A DNA stretch of 64,000 nt from Molossus alvarezi (GCA_037176705.1 CM073889.1:102627890-102691889), one strand, 5' to 3'; shown: positions 34,479 through 45,560, counted from the first letter of the stretch. Numbers and translations are program-made. Notes: generated from the letters alone by a model not told the origin.

Positions 34479-35119
34479 ACTTCCGTTTTTTTAAACATAT
34501 TTCTATATCCCATTGATACTTGTTGCATTACTTTTTTTCTTACTAAAATAATTTAAATTCTGGCTTCACTGAAAATATATTTCATCCCCACATGTAAACA
34601 AAAATGTAAAAGTTATTTTTTATTTTTCACTAGTAGTGTTCTTTTGAGAATAAGGATGTTTATCTGATTTTTTTTTCTGCTTTTTCCTCTCTGTAAATTT
34701 TTAGGTTTTGTTTTTGTTTTCGATGTTCCTAAATTCTGATATACCTGTGTTTGGATTTGTTTGTTTATTTATATTTATTTAAAAAATTATCTATCTTTGG
34801 TAGGCATTCTAGGATCCCTTTTAATTTGTACTATTGTTATTTTTAATGACTAGGTAATTTCTTGGTTATTATGTCTTCAAATATTGCTTCTCTCCTATGG
34901 CCTCTTCCCTGTCCTTTGGAGATTTTTATTAAGTTGCTATTGGCACTTCTACATCTGACGCCATATATCTTAGTATTGCTTGTATGCTTTCTACTTTGTT
35001 CCTTCCGATTTTATTTTTGTTCTCCCAGCCTACAAATATAAGTTTTAGCTTTTTTCTTTTCTAGTCTGGCTTTCATTATTTACATGGAATTATTTATTTT
35101 GACTGATAAATTTCCATGG

Positions 35120-35727
35120 CCACTGTATTGATTTTCTATTACTGCCATGGCAAATGACCACAATCTTAGTGGAACAAATTCTTTATCTCTCTCTCTCTCT
35201 CTTTTTTTTTTTGTAGGTCAGAAGTCTGACTCAGGTCTCACTGGATTAGAATGAGTGAGTGGGCAGGGATGTGTTCCTCACTGGAGACTCTGGGGGAGAA
35301 TCTGCCTCCAGGCTCATACAGGGTGTGAGCAGAATTCAGATTCTAGTGGTTGTAGGACTGAGGTCCCAGTTTCTTTGCTGATTGTTAGCTAGGTATAGTT
35401 CTCAGGTTCCAGTGGCCGCTCACATGCCTTGGGTTAAGACTCCCTTTGTAAAGTTGGCAACATCAGTTGAGTCCTTATCATACATGCCTTCTCTCTCTCT
35501 CTCTCTCTCTCACACTGATTTCAGCCGATTTTAAGGGCTTATGTGATTATAATCAACTCACCTAGATGACGTAAGATACTCCCCCCTTCTCAAGGTCTGT
35601 AACCTTAATCATATGTACAAAGTCTCTTTTGCCATGTGCCATAACATATTCACAGGTTCTGGGGATTGGAATGTAGTTACCTTGGGGTGGGGGAGGGGAC
35701 ATTATTCATCCAAGGACTACCATCTAT
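35120..35727 (-). mobile_element. MaLR-like LTR, reverse orientation
   Basis: 'gattttctattactgccatg', 'gaatctgcctccaggctcat', 'ggactgaggtcccagtttct', 'ctcaaggtctgtaaccttaa' and 'attcacaggttctggggatt' follow the same reversed LTR order as 18340-18956. Two (CT)n runs (about 35189-35204 and 35488-35512) have expanded inside it. Confidence 0.75.
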
Positions 35728-37243
35728 TCTTGCTTTGTGTTCTCAAAATTCGTTTTTATCTCTCTGGGACTATTATTCTGGTTGAATTTTAACTTTCTTT
35801 TCAATATATTTAGTTCTGATTATTCTATATAGGGTATTTTGTTTATTGTCTTACTTATTTAGTGTTCGGGCTCATCATATTTCACTGGGGGCCCATTCAT
35901 ATGACCATGGGACTTGGCTGCCTCTGCTTTTCACATGGAGTGTATGTATGCTAGTAAAATCTGTTTTCCAAGCTTGCGTTTTTCTTTCTAAGGTTGGGGA
36001 TGGGTTAGGCTGTGCGTAGTATTTGAGGGTTTCACATTTGAAAGTCTATTTTGATCTCTTAGGTGAGATTGGTTTGGGTTTTTGAAATACTCCATCTCTA
36101 GCTGGCACTGGTGTTCCCCTGCGTACACTCTCCCCACCCCCACGGGGGCATTGCTATTTAGGGGTGCGTGGTGAAGCTTCAGGCAGGTGGGCTCAAGCCA
36201 GGACCCTGTGTTTTAGGAGCCACGAGACACAATTCTGTCTCTGACTGTGGAGGAGAGGCTCCACTTAGATCTCTCCTGCCAGGGATGTATAGTGGTGCTC
36301 TCTGTTCAAGCTGTGCAGGGCGATGTTGGGAGAAGAAAGTGTATACCCAGAAATTTCAACCTGCTCTTCTTAGTCTATGGCCCTCTGTCTAGTCTCTGGC
36401 CCTTTCTCATCCCAGGCTCTCTTGATCCTCTATCCACTGGCTTCAGATGCTAATGGTTTTCCAGAGCTTTCTCCCAGCTTTTTCAATGTAGCTAGGTGTG
36501 CTCGCTGCCTCCCCATGTCTTTTCTGGCATCTTCCAGGGCTAGTGCCTGGTAAGTGACACTGTGTCAACCTAACTCCATTCAGATCACTTGGGCAGGGTC
36601 TACCTGTATCAGCCATGGCAGTAGTAACTGTCTCTATCCTCCCAATGTATTCAAAACTTTCAAAGCTTCCTACTTGAAAGCAAGAGAACCTATGACCTAT
36701 TTACATTGTAGTAATGTGCAACTCTCTACCGAATAGGACTCTTCCAGTGACAAGGGACGGAAACTACATAGTTTAGTTAAAAAAACAACTTAAATTTATT
36801 GATTTCCATATGGAAATGTCCAGGAATGATTCTGTTTTCATGCACAGATGGATTCAGGGGCTCACGTAATATTACTAAGAATACATTTTACTCTCTTTAT
36901 TGCTTGGCTCTACTCTGTTGGTTTTAATTCTTTTTTTAAAAAATTAATTAATTAATTTTTGTTACAGATGTTTCTTCTTTATTCCCCACTGATTCCCCCT
37001 CCCCCCCAGCCCTGTCCCCAGCTTTGTTGTTCATGTCCACTGTTCATGTATACATGCATTAAAGTTCTGTGGTTTATCTCTCCCCCACCACCCCCTCTTC
37101 TGAGGATTGTCATTCTGTACTCCACTTCCACGTTTCTAGGACTACCCCATTCCTCAGACTGTAAGTGATATCATATGATACTCGTCTTTCTCTGTTTGGC
37201 TTGTTTCACTTAGGATGATACTTTCCAGGTTCCTCTATGTCGT

Positions 37244-37702
37244 CTAAAAGGATAAGAGATCTTTCTTTCTTACAGCTGCATAGTACTCCATTGTGTATAC
37301 GTACCACTGCTTTTTTATCCATTCGTCTACTGATGGACATTTGGGCTGTTTCCAGATCTTAGCTATTGTAAATAGTGCTACTACGAACATAGGGGTACAT
37401 ATATTCTTTCTGATTGGTGTTTCAGGCTTCTTAGGGTATATTCCTAGAAGTGGGATCACTGGGTCAAATGGAAGTTCAATTTTTAATTTTTTGAGGTAAC
37501 ACCATATTGTTTTCCATAGTGGCTGCACCAGTCTGCATTCCCACCAGCAGTGTATTAGAGTCCCCTTTTCTCCACACCCTCGCCAACACTTGTTGTTTGA
37601 TGATTTGTTGATGGCGGCCATTCTGACAGGTGTGAGGTGATACCTCATTGTTGTTTTAATTTGCATCTCTCTGATGATTAGTGATGTTGAGAATTTCTTC
37701 AT
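37244..37702 (-). pseudogene. intact L1 ORF2p C-terminal domain ORF (152 codons)
   Basis: This open frame starts at a Met that is internal to ORF2 and runs unbroken to the natural ORF2 stop. It carries the L1 cysteine motif C-x3-C-x7-H-x4-C at residues Cys39, Cys43, His51 and Cys56, followed by the GIYPKK and [11 protein letters not shown] blocks. In L1 biology this C-terminal region contributes to RNA binding and retrotransposition. Endonuclease and RT are absent, so it cannot retrotranspose itself. Its openness probably reflects youth rather than selection. Confidence 0.85.
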
Positions 37703-37758
37703 ATGTTGATAGAGTTCTCTTGTTCTTTCATTTGGGATTTGTTTCTTTGTTTCACCAT
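37699..37758 (-). pseudogene. L1 ORF1 N-terminal stub (19 codons)
   Basis: The frame begins [13 protein letters not shown], which resembles mammalian L1 ORF1p N-termini. It stops after 19 codons because of the deletion join. Its TGA stop (37701-37699) overlaps the ATG (37702-37700) of the ORF2-derived frame as ATGA. It is too short to make a functional ORF1p: the coiled coil, RRM and CTD are all gone. Confidence 0.75.
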
Positions 37759-39494
37759 TTTGGCTATCTCAGTGGGTTTTGGAGCCTGCCAAATTTTTCC
37801 TGTGGGTGTTGGTGTTCTGCTGTTTGTACCTCCCTGTACTGAGTTTGGATGAGCCTGGGTGGGCCCACGTTAAACACCACTGTCAAGTCTTACTTTCCTG
37901 GGTAGATTTGCAAGCCCAGGAAAGGTTCAGTTATCCTCTAGCTTTTTCCTGGAGGCTAGTAGTCTCAGTTACTCAGTACCTTGGAATGTAGCCCTGGTGT
38001 TCTTCATAAGAGGATTTCCAGAGGGTGGGATAGATGCTGGTTGTTAATGAGCCTCAATTTGCATTTCTTTGCCTCACCTTGGAAAGGCTGAATCTCCAAG
38101 GGGGGTGGGGCTGCTGCTTTTTTCCACAGCTCTGGGAAGGAGCACACTGGCCACTGTCCTTTGTGGCTGCAACTCAACAAAAACTCTGAGTGCCCTCCAA
38201 ATTCTGGGTGTCCCCACAGAGATCCAGCCCAGTCTGCCCTCCCTCTGCAGTAGCCCCCCAGGTGAGTGGCTGTGGCTATTTTAGCCTCTGTCCTGGCTCT
38301 CTGCGCTGTGGAGTGGGCGTGGTCTTTATTCCCCAAGGGCGCTGCCCACAGCTAAGACTGCTGCTGTCCGTGGGCTCCCAGCCAGCCACCCTCTTGTGCC
38401 TCCGCAGATCCTACCAGTGTCCCTGGTTATATGGTCCTGTCCTGCTGCTTTACTGTTGCTTTTTTCCGAGGATTTGTCTTTATTTTAGTTGTAATTCCCA
38501 TTTGGTCCTGGGAAATCTTCCATTCACTCTGCCTCCATTTTCACATCCTCTATGCCTATCTTGTGTGCAGCTGGGTCTCACAGGCCTCTCTAGTGCCCCC
38601 ACACCCTACATGTCCCGTGGGTAACTGGGTTGCACAGTACATTTGGGGACCCAGCTCTATGCCTATCTTATGGGCTGCTGGGTTGCACAGGCCTCTCTGG
38701 TGCTGAAGCACCCTGCAGGTCCTGCGGATAACTGGATCGCACCATCCCTGCTGGGTTGCACAGGCCTCTCTGATGCTTCAGCACCCCGCTGGTCCTGCAG
38801 ATGACTGGATGGACCAGCACCCTGCAGGTCCCGTGGGCAGGCAGCTGGATCGCACCAGTCCATCCGGGGCTCGGGCTTCCCACCGCTGCTGTGGGCTACT
38901 GGACTGCACAGGCCTCTGTGGAGCCCCAGGTCCCGCTGCTGCCCCCTGGGGCTCAACTCCTGCTCAGCTTTTGCTGTAGTTTTTGGGGAGGGGGTCTCAG
39001 CTGCTGGTCTGTGCTTCTGATGCCTGAGGATGGATGCCTGCTCCCCAGCCTCTGTTGCTGGGGGTACATCTGGACTCTGTTCTGGCTGCTACTGCGGGGG
39101 ATGGTGCTGGGCTCAGGGCTGTCTCTGGCTTCTGCGACCAGCACCTTGGGAGCTCCACTACTGTGCCCTGACACAGTGTCCACTGGACCGATGGTGCCAG
39201 GTGCACTTGTGGGCTCAGGTTGCTGGGCCCTAGCCGCTCCCACTGCCTCCTCCCAGGGAAGACCTGGGATCTTCCAAAATGCTGGACCTCCCCGTGGCGC
39301 AGGGAGAAGCGCCCTGAGGGGCCGCTCACCGCATAGCCGGCTGCTCCGTCCACAGCACAGGGACCTTCTGCTCCGCGGCTCTGCACTGCTCGGGTTTGGT
39401 CGCCCACCTTCACGTCCACTCACACTCGCTCACACTCGCTCACACACTCACCCTCCCTCCCGTCCTGCCCGCCGCCGTCTTCCGTCCTGGGCTC
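37759..39494 (-). promoter_or_regulatory. L1 5' UTR / internal promoter region
   Basis: About 1.7 kb of G+C-rich leader lies between the 5' end and the ORF1 ATG. L1 5' UTRs act as internal RNA polymerase II promoters. The first 205 bases (39494-39290) hold about 19 CpGs, against a CpG-poor surround. A stretch matching AAGACGGCGGC lies about 14 bases from the 5' end (39481-39471), near the position of the YY1 site in primate L1. Imperfect tandem units lie at 38550-38960. Confidence 0.7.
38550..38960 (-). repeat. imperfect tandem repeats in the L1 5' UTR
   Basis: On the plus strand, 'tctatgcctatctt' followed by 'gctgggt(c/t)(t/g)cacaggcc' occurs twice about 107 bp apart (near 38550 and 38657). 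CTGGGTTGCACAGGCCTCTC recurs after 73 bp (38678 and 38751), and a weaker copy lies near 38902. Repeated promoter units in L1 5' ends are known from rodents (mouse monomers). Here the units are short and uneven. Confidence 0.7.
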
Positions 39495-39532
39495 TGGTTT
39501 TAAGTCTTAAGTTTGTATGTTGTCCCTGGTAG
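38801..39532 (+). other. 243-codon open frame antisense to the L1 5' UTR
   Basis: This is the longest open frame in the window. It runs antisense through the L1 5' UTR and out across its 5' end into flanking DNA. It has no domain I recognise and is rich in Gly, Leu, Pro, Ser and Arg, as expected from G+C-rich DNA that lacks stops. Primate L1 carries a short antisense ORF0 in the same place, so the position is notable, but coding is unproven and on balance unlikely. Confidence 0.3.
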
Positions 39533-39829
39533 CTCCTGACAGTTGTGGCAAGAGTGTCCTTACTGACATCTCATTGGCTCTGAGGGGTCATACGGCCAGG
39601 AAGATGTCATCATCTGACTGGTTAGGCCTGAGTCACATGCTTTATCCCTGGAGCCAGCACGGAGATGCTTTTAATGCCTCAAACTGAAAGGGTGCCGGTG
39701 ATGTTTGCCCAGAGTTGTTGACCCCAACAAGGATAAAGAAGACTGGGCATGGGAGAGGAACCAGTAGAAGATAAGGTGACCACTACTCTCTGTCACCACC
39801 ACCTCCATATCAATCATTTGGGAAATCCT
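39509..39829. other. unassigned DNA
   Basis: Flank of the L1 insertion. No gene or named repeat. Confidence 0.5.
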
Positions 39830-40025
39830 TAATACATGCACATATTAAGTACAATACCCTATTGTCTAAAACTTGCTTTAACATACTATAAAAAAAAGTA
39901 CGGAGGACTGAAAGATAAAGGAAGATTGGCAAATTGTTGTGAAACTGTTAAAGGTGCATGAATTCATAGTATTATTCTACTTCTGTCTATCTTTGGAGAT
40001 TTCCATTATAAAAAGTTTTAAAAAG
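39830..40025 (+). repeat. old L1 3' UTR fragment
   Basis: 'attctacttctgtctatctt' and 'tggagatttccattataaaa' followed by AAGTTTTAAAAAG are the standard end of L1MC/L1ME-type 3' UTRs. Confidence 0.7.
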
Positions 40026-40319
40026 TAAAAGAAGAAACACTGAGCCAGGGATCCCTTATTCTGTACATCTGAAGTGAGGCTTGGACATGAATATTTTTCA
40101 AAACCTTTCCAGGTTATCCTGTAGTCAAGAATCAAGGTGGTTTAATCATGTCACCATCAAGATTCATATTCACACCATGAATCATATGGTATAATATGTA
40201 TGTACATATATTTTTACAGCCATTAGACTTGTTAGTTCATGAGTAATTGAGTTCATCATTTGTGTTCTGTTTGGTATACCTTAACCCTGAGTCTTTAATA
40301 TTGGTGATCCTGATATCGT

Positions 40320-41025
40320 CACAAAATAAATGATTCTTTCCTATGAAGAAATTGAGAGGAAAACAGAAAACTCTGCTGAGGTCAGAATATTCCATCCCCT
40401 TCTTCTCTGTGTTTTGGCCATTAGATGGTCTAGTTTATCGAAAAAAAACCACAGATCCTTTGCAGTTTCTTGCATTGAGAGTGGGCTCTGTTTTCCTACT
40501 CTTGTATTTGGACTGACCTTGTGTCTGCTTTGCATAACAGACTGTGGTGAAAGGGGCACCGTGGGCATCCGAAGTCTAGGAATAGGCTTCCGTTCTCACC
40601 CCCTGGCAATCAGCTGCCCTGTGGAAAAGGCCAGGCCAGCTTGCTTGAGGTTCACCACCTGGCCGACAGCCATACAAAGCAGGCAACAAGTGAGTGAGGC
40701 CGCATAAACCACGCAGCTGCAGTTGAAGCTCCAGGTACCCTAAGTGAGACCAACAGAAGAACTACCCTGCTGAGCCCAGCTCAAATTGTTGACCCATAGA
40801 ATCATAAGGAAATAAAATGGGTATTATTTTGCCCTGACCAGTTTGACTTACTGGTTGGAGCGTTTGCCTGTGGACCAGAGAGACCGGGGTTAGGTTCCTG
40901 CTAGGGGCAGGTCCCCCTTCCCCCCAAATTTAAAAATAAATAAATAAATAAATGAAATGGATATTATTTTTAAGCCACTAAGTTTTGGAATGGTTTATTA
41001 TACAGCAAAAGACAACAGATCAGAT
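40320..41025 (+). mobile_element. MaLR-like LTR, split by Ves copy 11
   Basis: Blocks in order are 'ttggactgaccttgtgtctg', 'ggaaaaggccaggccagctt', 'gcaacaagtgagtgaggccg', 'ctgctgagcccagctcaaat' and, after the SINE, 'taagccactaagttttggaa'. This is an ERVL-type LTR order. The left boundary is approximate. Confidence 0.65.
40831..40954 (+). mobile_element. Ves SINE (copy 11), head plus A-rich tail only
   Basis: The head is GCCCTGACCAGTTTGACTTA. A short C-rich patch and (AAAT)n follow. The CT-rich body and hairpin are absent. Flanks AAATGGGTATTATTTT (40815-40830) and AAATGGATATTATTTT (40955-40970) match except at one base. Because the duplication is intact, the shortened form probably arose before or during insertion, or by a clean internal deletion. 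Confidence 0.92.
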
Positions 41026-44000
41026 AGTATTATATCTGCAGGCCCTCAAGTCAGTGGTTAAGATTTTAAAATGTGTTTTGTCTCTCTCTCTCTCTTTTCA
41101 ATTCTTGAAAATCTCTAGGCTACGCATCTTAGAGATGATAAGAATTGAGTCCCAAATCTCTCAAAGTCAAAAAATATATATCAAACTATATTGCCCTCCA
41201 AGGGGAACTTTATTCGCTCAGCTTTAGTTTTATCTACTTTTATGACATCTGAATTGCACTAGGATGTGATTTAATTTCGGGTTTGGAACACAGTTTACAT
41301 TGGCATTGGGGGAGTTTTCCTGAGAGATCCGCTTTCAAGGAAGCATACATTGTAATTCAAGGGAAAATGTGTTTCAAACTAGTGTGATTTCAAAAACAGC
41401 AGAGTCAGTCACTGAAGCATTAACTATTCCCCAGCTGCTGTTGGTGATATCTGCTTCTTCTGGGATTAACAGCCCCATGACGCAGGCATAATATTAGATG
41501 TTCAGGACGGAGGTGACGAAAAAATAGGGTTGAATGGAAAAATGTTGACTTGTGCTAGTTTCTTACCATTGCAGTTAGGGTTATAATACAAAATCACACT
41601 AAGAACCTACATTTTAATGAAGCAAAACCTTCCTTTTCTCATCGCTGGTGGGTCAGACCAAGAGAAGCACTATTTCCCAACCATTCTGTTCTGAGTGTCT
41701 CTCTGCATGAGGAGAAGTTTGAATGAGAAACTTGCATTCCACACGAAGCTATGTATGCGTCCCGAAGCAGATCAAAGATGTCATAAATTCCTGAACTACA
41801 CCAGTGGGTCTGAGCCTCACTGAAGTGCTGTTTTAAAAGTGCAGGTGCCTTTGCTACAGATCGAATCTTGCCTGTGTGATCCAGTCTAAAAGAGAATCAC
41901 GGATGAAGAAGCATCACTTTGGGGAGTGCCATTTATCTTCACATAGCTCAATATATCTAGTTGAGTTTGCAATACAGAATCTTTGACCCTAGGTAATCAT
42001 TTTCCAAATATATTTTAACTAAGAATAACTATTTCCCCCCGTCTCAAAAAGGCTATATTAAATTTATTTTTAAGTGATGTAGTTCACAGCTTTTCTACTA
42101 AAAATAGTTATGAATGAGAAGAAAGCATTTACCACGAGAGAAGGCCGAGCACAGTATGAGGAGCTAAATGGCACAGACAGGCAAGTCTGAAAGCCAGCTC
42201 ACAAAGAGAGTATGTGAGCAAGCAGCCTTTCAAGAGAAATCTCTTTCAAGTAAGAGAACTTGACCAGCTGTTTCTCTGTGCAGGGCCTTCAACCCGGGCT
42301 GCTGTTAATTTTTAAAATAATAAGGCACAGCCTCATCCTCAGGAACTTACAATCTACACAGGCATGGAAGGCATAATGCGTTTGAAAAGTAAAGAGCAAT
42401 GCAACCGGCCAATAAAAACACAGGACAGACATGCAACATCACAATAGTACACTGTAAACGTAAAATGAAGGTATGGTGTATACTATAGGAACTCAGATGG
42501 AGCACAGCTTGTTGAAGGCTGGGCCTGGGGGGAAAATCATAAATATTATGCAGCTTGGGAGGTTTTTGGATCCTGAAGAATGGACAGGATTTGGAAGAGC
42601 TGAAAGGAATGGAGGAAGTAATTCAGTTTGGAACAGGACAGAGAAATGGGCGTACGGGATGAGGCAACAAAGCATATGCATGAGCACATTTGGATACAGT
42701 GGTAGAAGAGTTTCCTTAGAGTAGAGTGAAGGTGTATGTTGATGGATTGTTGGGCGATGAACTGTACTGGATCTGACTATGGCAGCTCTTAGCGGTCATG
42801 GTGTTTGATCTACATTCTCTTGGTAACTCTCTTGAGCTTATATACCTCGTTGGGACTCTTCAAACATCTGTTAAGATGCCTCAGAGAATAAGGACTCTGT
42901 GGGGTCTTGATGAATGAACAGAAACTTTTCTAAGAGTTATCAGCTGAAATAAGATGCACCACTATTTCCACATTTGGACTGAAAAAAGTAATCAGAAGCT
43001 CAGCCGATCTATTTAATTTGGATCAAGTTGAGAATCTCTCTCCCAAAATATGAACTTTGTTCCATAATCTAAACTCAGGTTTCTCTTACACAAAACTGGG
43101 CATAAGGAAATTAAACACTACTATTTACCATGTTCCCCCACCAAACACAACTGTGTGTGTACAAACATATACATGTGCACTCAAAAGAAACATTCAAAAT
43201 ATTTAACATCCAGAAGGCAATATAAGACATATATATATATTGCATATAATACATGTACAACATATATGTGTTATAGTATTGCTTATTGGGTGATTTAAAA
43301 TGAGGTGTAAATTGTTCATCAAATCACTCTAATAATTTTCAAATAATTTGTTGATAGTCAGAAATGGCGATTGTAATCTTTTGTTTTAAGCGACTGTCAT
43401 CCAAAAATAATGCCCCAGTTTGAACCTTGATTTCATGAAGAAAACTGTTTCCAAATTACTTCACTGAATTGTGAGCCGTTAGGTCCTTCGTGCCCCGATG
43501 TTTGGTGGCAGACAGAGGCAACTGGATGCCCAAGCTGCAGTTTGGGGTACACACCTGGGTGAAAAGGCTTTCCATGGGGCCTGGACCTGGAGACCCTGTG
43601 TCTGAGCCTCAGTGACAATGTTGCCTCTCTTCTCCACTGCCCACAAAAGGTGGCCCTTGGAGCAGGAGGCAGAGCTGCACACATCCTGCTTCCTCACGTG
43701 TGCCAGCCAATGTGAACCTCATCATCATTAGCGTTATGTTGAATGAGGTTGTACAAGAAGTGCCTGTAGCAGGGCTTCCCTGTGCTGAGCAGGGAGGGCT
43801 CCCACTTCTGCTTTGGTTTCAGTAGGAGCATCTCTACCTGTAACAGTGAGTTTAAAACACTCTACCAATTGTAATAAGAGGCATAGGCAGACCTCTATTT
43901 TCTTAAGTCAACTGTTGGCAAAAACGTACACAAAGATGAATGCACTTCTAGCAGTAGGGAGAGCATCTGTGGTCCAGGAGAAGAATGCAGGCTGGACAAG

Positions 44001-44364
44001 CTTCAGACTCTTAGTTTTCAAGGTGGTCACCATTTTTTTCAATTAGGAGACTATATTAGACACTCAGTTACCTATAATGTGTATAGAAAATGGAATATGG
44101 TTTAATGTATAGAATATTTTGAATTAACCATCATTTTTATAAAATCCCGAGTGAAATAACTGTTTTTGAGGGGATTATTTTTTTTTTATAAACACTTGGA
44201 CTAGATGGACCCTTTTTGCTATAAATGTCAAGGTCAGGTGCCCAGGCAGGTAGAGCCAGAAACAGCTTCCACTTCAGCATTCTATAACCATGAAGTCTGT
44301 TACTATCTAGGCACACCACATATTGTTAATTTCTGAGTCAGCTGACCAAGGATCACAGCAGAGA
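41026..44364. other. long unassigned stretch
   Basis: I recognise only weak pieces: a hAT-like patch at about 41795-41905, and minus-strand L2-like sequence at about 42300-42560 ('cctcaggaacttacaatcta'). An AT-rich run lies at 43228-43262. No gene is supported. Confidence 0.45.
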
Positions 44365-44530
44365 GGTTCAAGCCTTAAAGTGCATAGTGATCACCAAAGA
44401 AGGTTGTTGAAAGAACAGATCTTGGGTCTCGCCCCCAGAGACTCTGTTTCATCTGAAGAGCTTCAGAATCTTTATTTTTAGCAAATGCGTATGGCATTCT
44501 GATGCCCATGGGACTCTGCACTTTACTTAA
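44365..44530 (+). repeat. hAT-type MER fossil
   Basis: 'agtgcatagtgatcacc', 'tcttgggtctcgcccccaga', 'gactctgtttcatctgaaga' and 'catggcattctgatgcccat'-like order matches an old non-autonomous hAT repeat. The termini are decayed. Confidence 0.6.
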
Positions 44531-45202
44531 GAAACACTAAACCGGGGTTTTTTTTCAGGAGATCCTAACTGCAGATCTTTGAATGTTAGAGGGAGAGTTT
44601 AAGGGGTAGGATTGAGGGAAGATAATAATGGTATTCTTGGTATCTAAATCAAGAAATGAAAATATCATTGAGTAGCTTCTCTTTTCCTAAGAGTTGCCCA
44701 AACATGCCACAGTTTTTTAGACGTGTGCAAACCAGGAAGCTACTAAGGTTAATTTCTCACAAATTTATAGTTGGATTAACACAGAGGTCATTATGACAGA
44801 GATAGCCGGCAGGAAGGGGGGAGGGAGTGGGGCTGTCTTCAGCCATTCTCTTTACTTCCAAAACTATTATCATTTATGAATGAAGTGAACACACTGCCAA
44901 TTCTGATTCTAGATTACTAGCCAAGTAGATAAATTTAATAAAATCCCAGACTAATCCAGACAATTGGTGGCCAACTAGCGACTTTCTCATCAAGGTCTTA
45001 CATTATATTTATTTTTATAACATGCTGATGGATTCAAAGTCAGTTATTGTCCTAGAGAATACTAAGCTTGAGTCAGAAAAAAAATGAGCTAGATTTACAT
45101 GTTGCGACATGAATGGACCCCCCCCCAAAAAAGGACAATGAAAAAAGTAGGGTACAGAATGAGATAGAGAAATACCATTTATGTATATAATAAGCACACA
45201 CA
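44531..45202. other. unassigned DNA
   Basis: Short homopolymers (C and A near 45119-45133) only. Confidence 0.5.
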
Positions 45203-45210
45203 AATCAATG

Positions 45211-45376
45211 CTACCTATTTTTTTTCCCTCACTCGAGGACTATTTTTTTTTTGGCGTTTATCTTCAGATAGAGTGGGAGAGAGAGAGAAAGGGAGGAAGA
45301 GAGAGAGAGAAACATCAATGTGAGAGAGACACATCGACTGGTTGCCACCCACACGACCCCAGTCAGGGCCAGGGCC
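45211..45376 (-). mobile_element. Ves SINE (copy 12), 5'-truncated
   Basis: In minus orientation only the body, tail and hairpin (45226-45239) remain. The tRNA-like head with A and B boxes is missing. An exact 8-bp match AATCAATG flanks it (45203-45210 and 45377-45384). This suggests truncation during reverse transcription rather than later loss. Confidence 0.8.
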
Positions 45377-45384
45377 AATCAATG

Positions 45385-45560
45385 TTTATTGTATGTCTTG
45401 AGTTGAGTAGTAGGATGGACTCAATTCTGGGCCTCTGACGGACAAAAGGAAAAATGAAGACTTGATTCCTGTCCTTATGGAACTGCGATTTGGTGGGAGT
45501 TAATATGCATGAAATAAGAAAAGATTTAGTCAAGTGTTAGGAGGCTACCAGTGTGTAAAT
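45385..45560 (-). repeat. L2 fragment, reverse
   Basis: 'gtttattgtatgtcttgagt', then 'gattcctgtccttatggaac' and 'gcatgaaataagaaaaga', follow reversed L2 3'-end order. Confidence 0.55.

Larger units (their letters stand above)
32510..36550 (-). mobile_element. ancient L1M body, reverse, with later insertions
   Basis: The plus strand shows reversed RT-proximal sequence ('gttgttcacttggatctttt', 'gtctgtgttattagcctttt') to about 33100, endonuclease-region sequence to about 34190, and more 5' parts after 34490 ('ttatgtcttcaaatattgct'). Sequence to about 36550 is plausible L1M 5' region but weaker. It is interrupted by a hAT MITE (34209-34470) and an LTR (35120-35727). No open frame of L1 length remains. 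Confidence 0.6.
36933..39494 (-). mobile_element. young bat L1 with complete 5' UTR and 3' end but a large internal deletion
   Basis: Minus-strand order is: 5' end at 39494; CpG-rich and G+C-rich 5' UTR (39494-37759); ORF1 start codon (37758) with only 19 codons; an abrupt join near 37705 into the ORF2 C-terminus (37702-37244); 3' UTR and A/T-rich tail to 36933. Flanks TGGTTTTAATTCTT (36919-36932) and TGGTTTTAAGTCTT (39495-39508) are a 14-bp target duplication with one mismatch, so both ends belong to one insertion. The element is 2.56 kb, whereas intact mammalian L1s are around 6-8 kb. Most of ORF1 and ORF2 (endonuclease and RT) is missing. Whether the loss came before or after insertion cannot be told from one copy. 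Confidence 0.85.
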
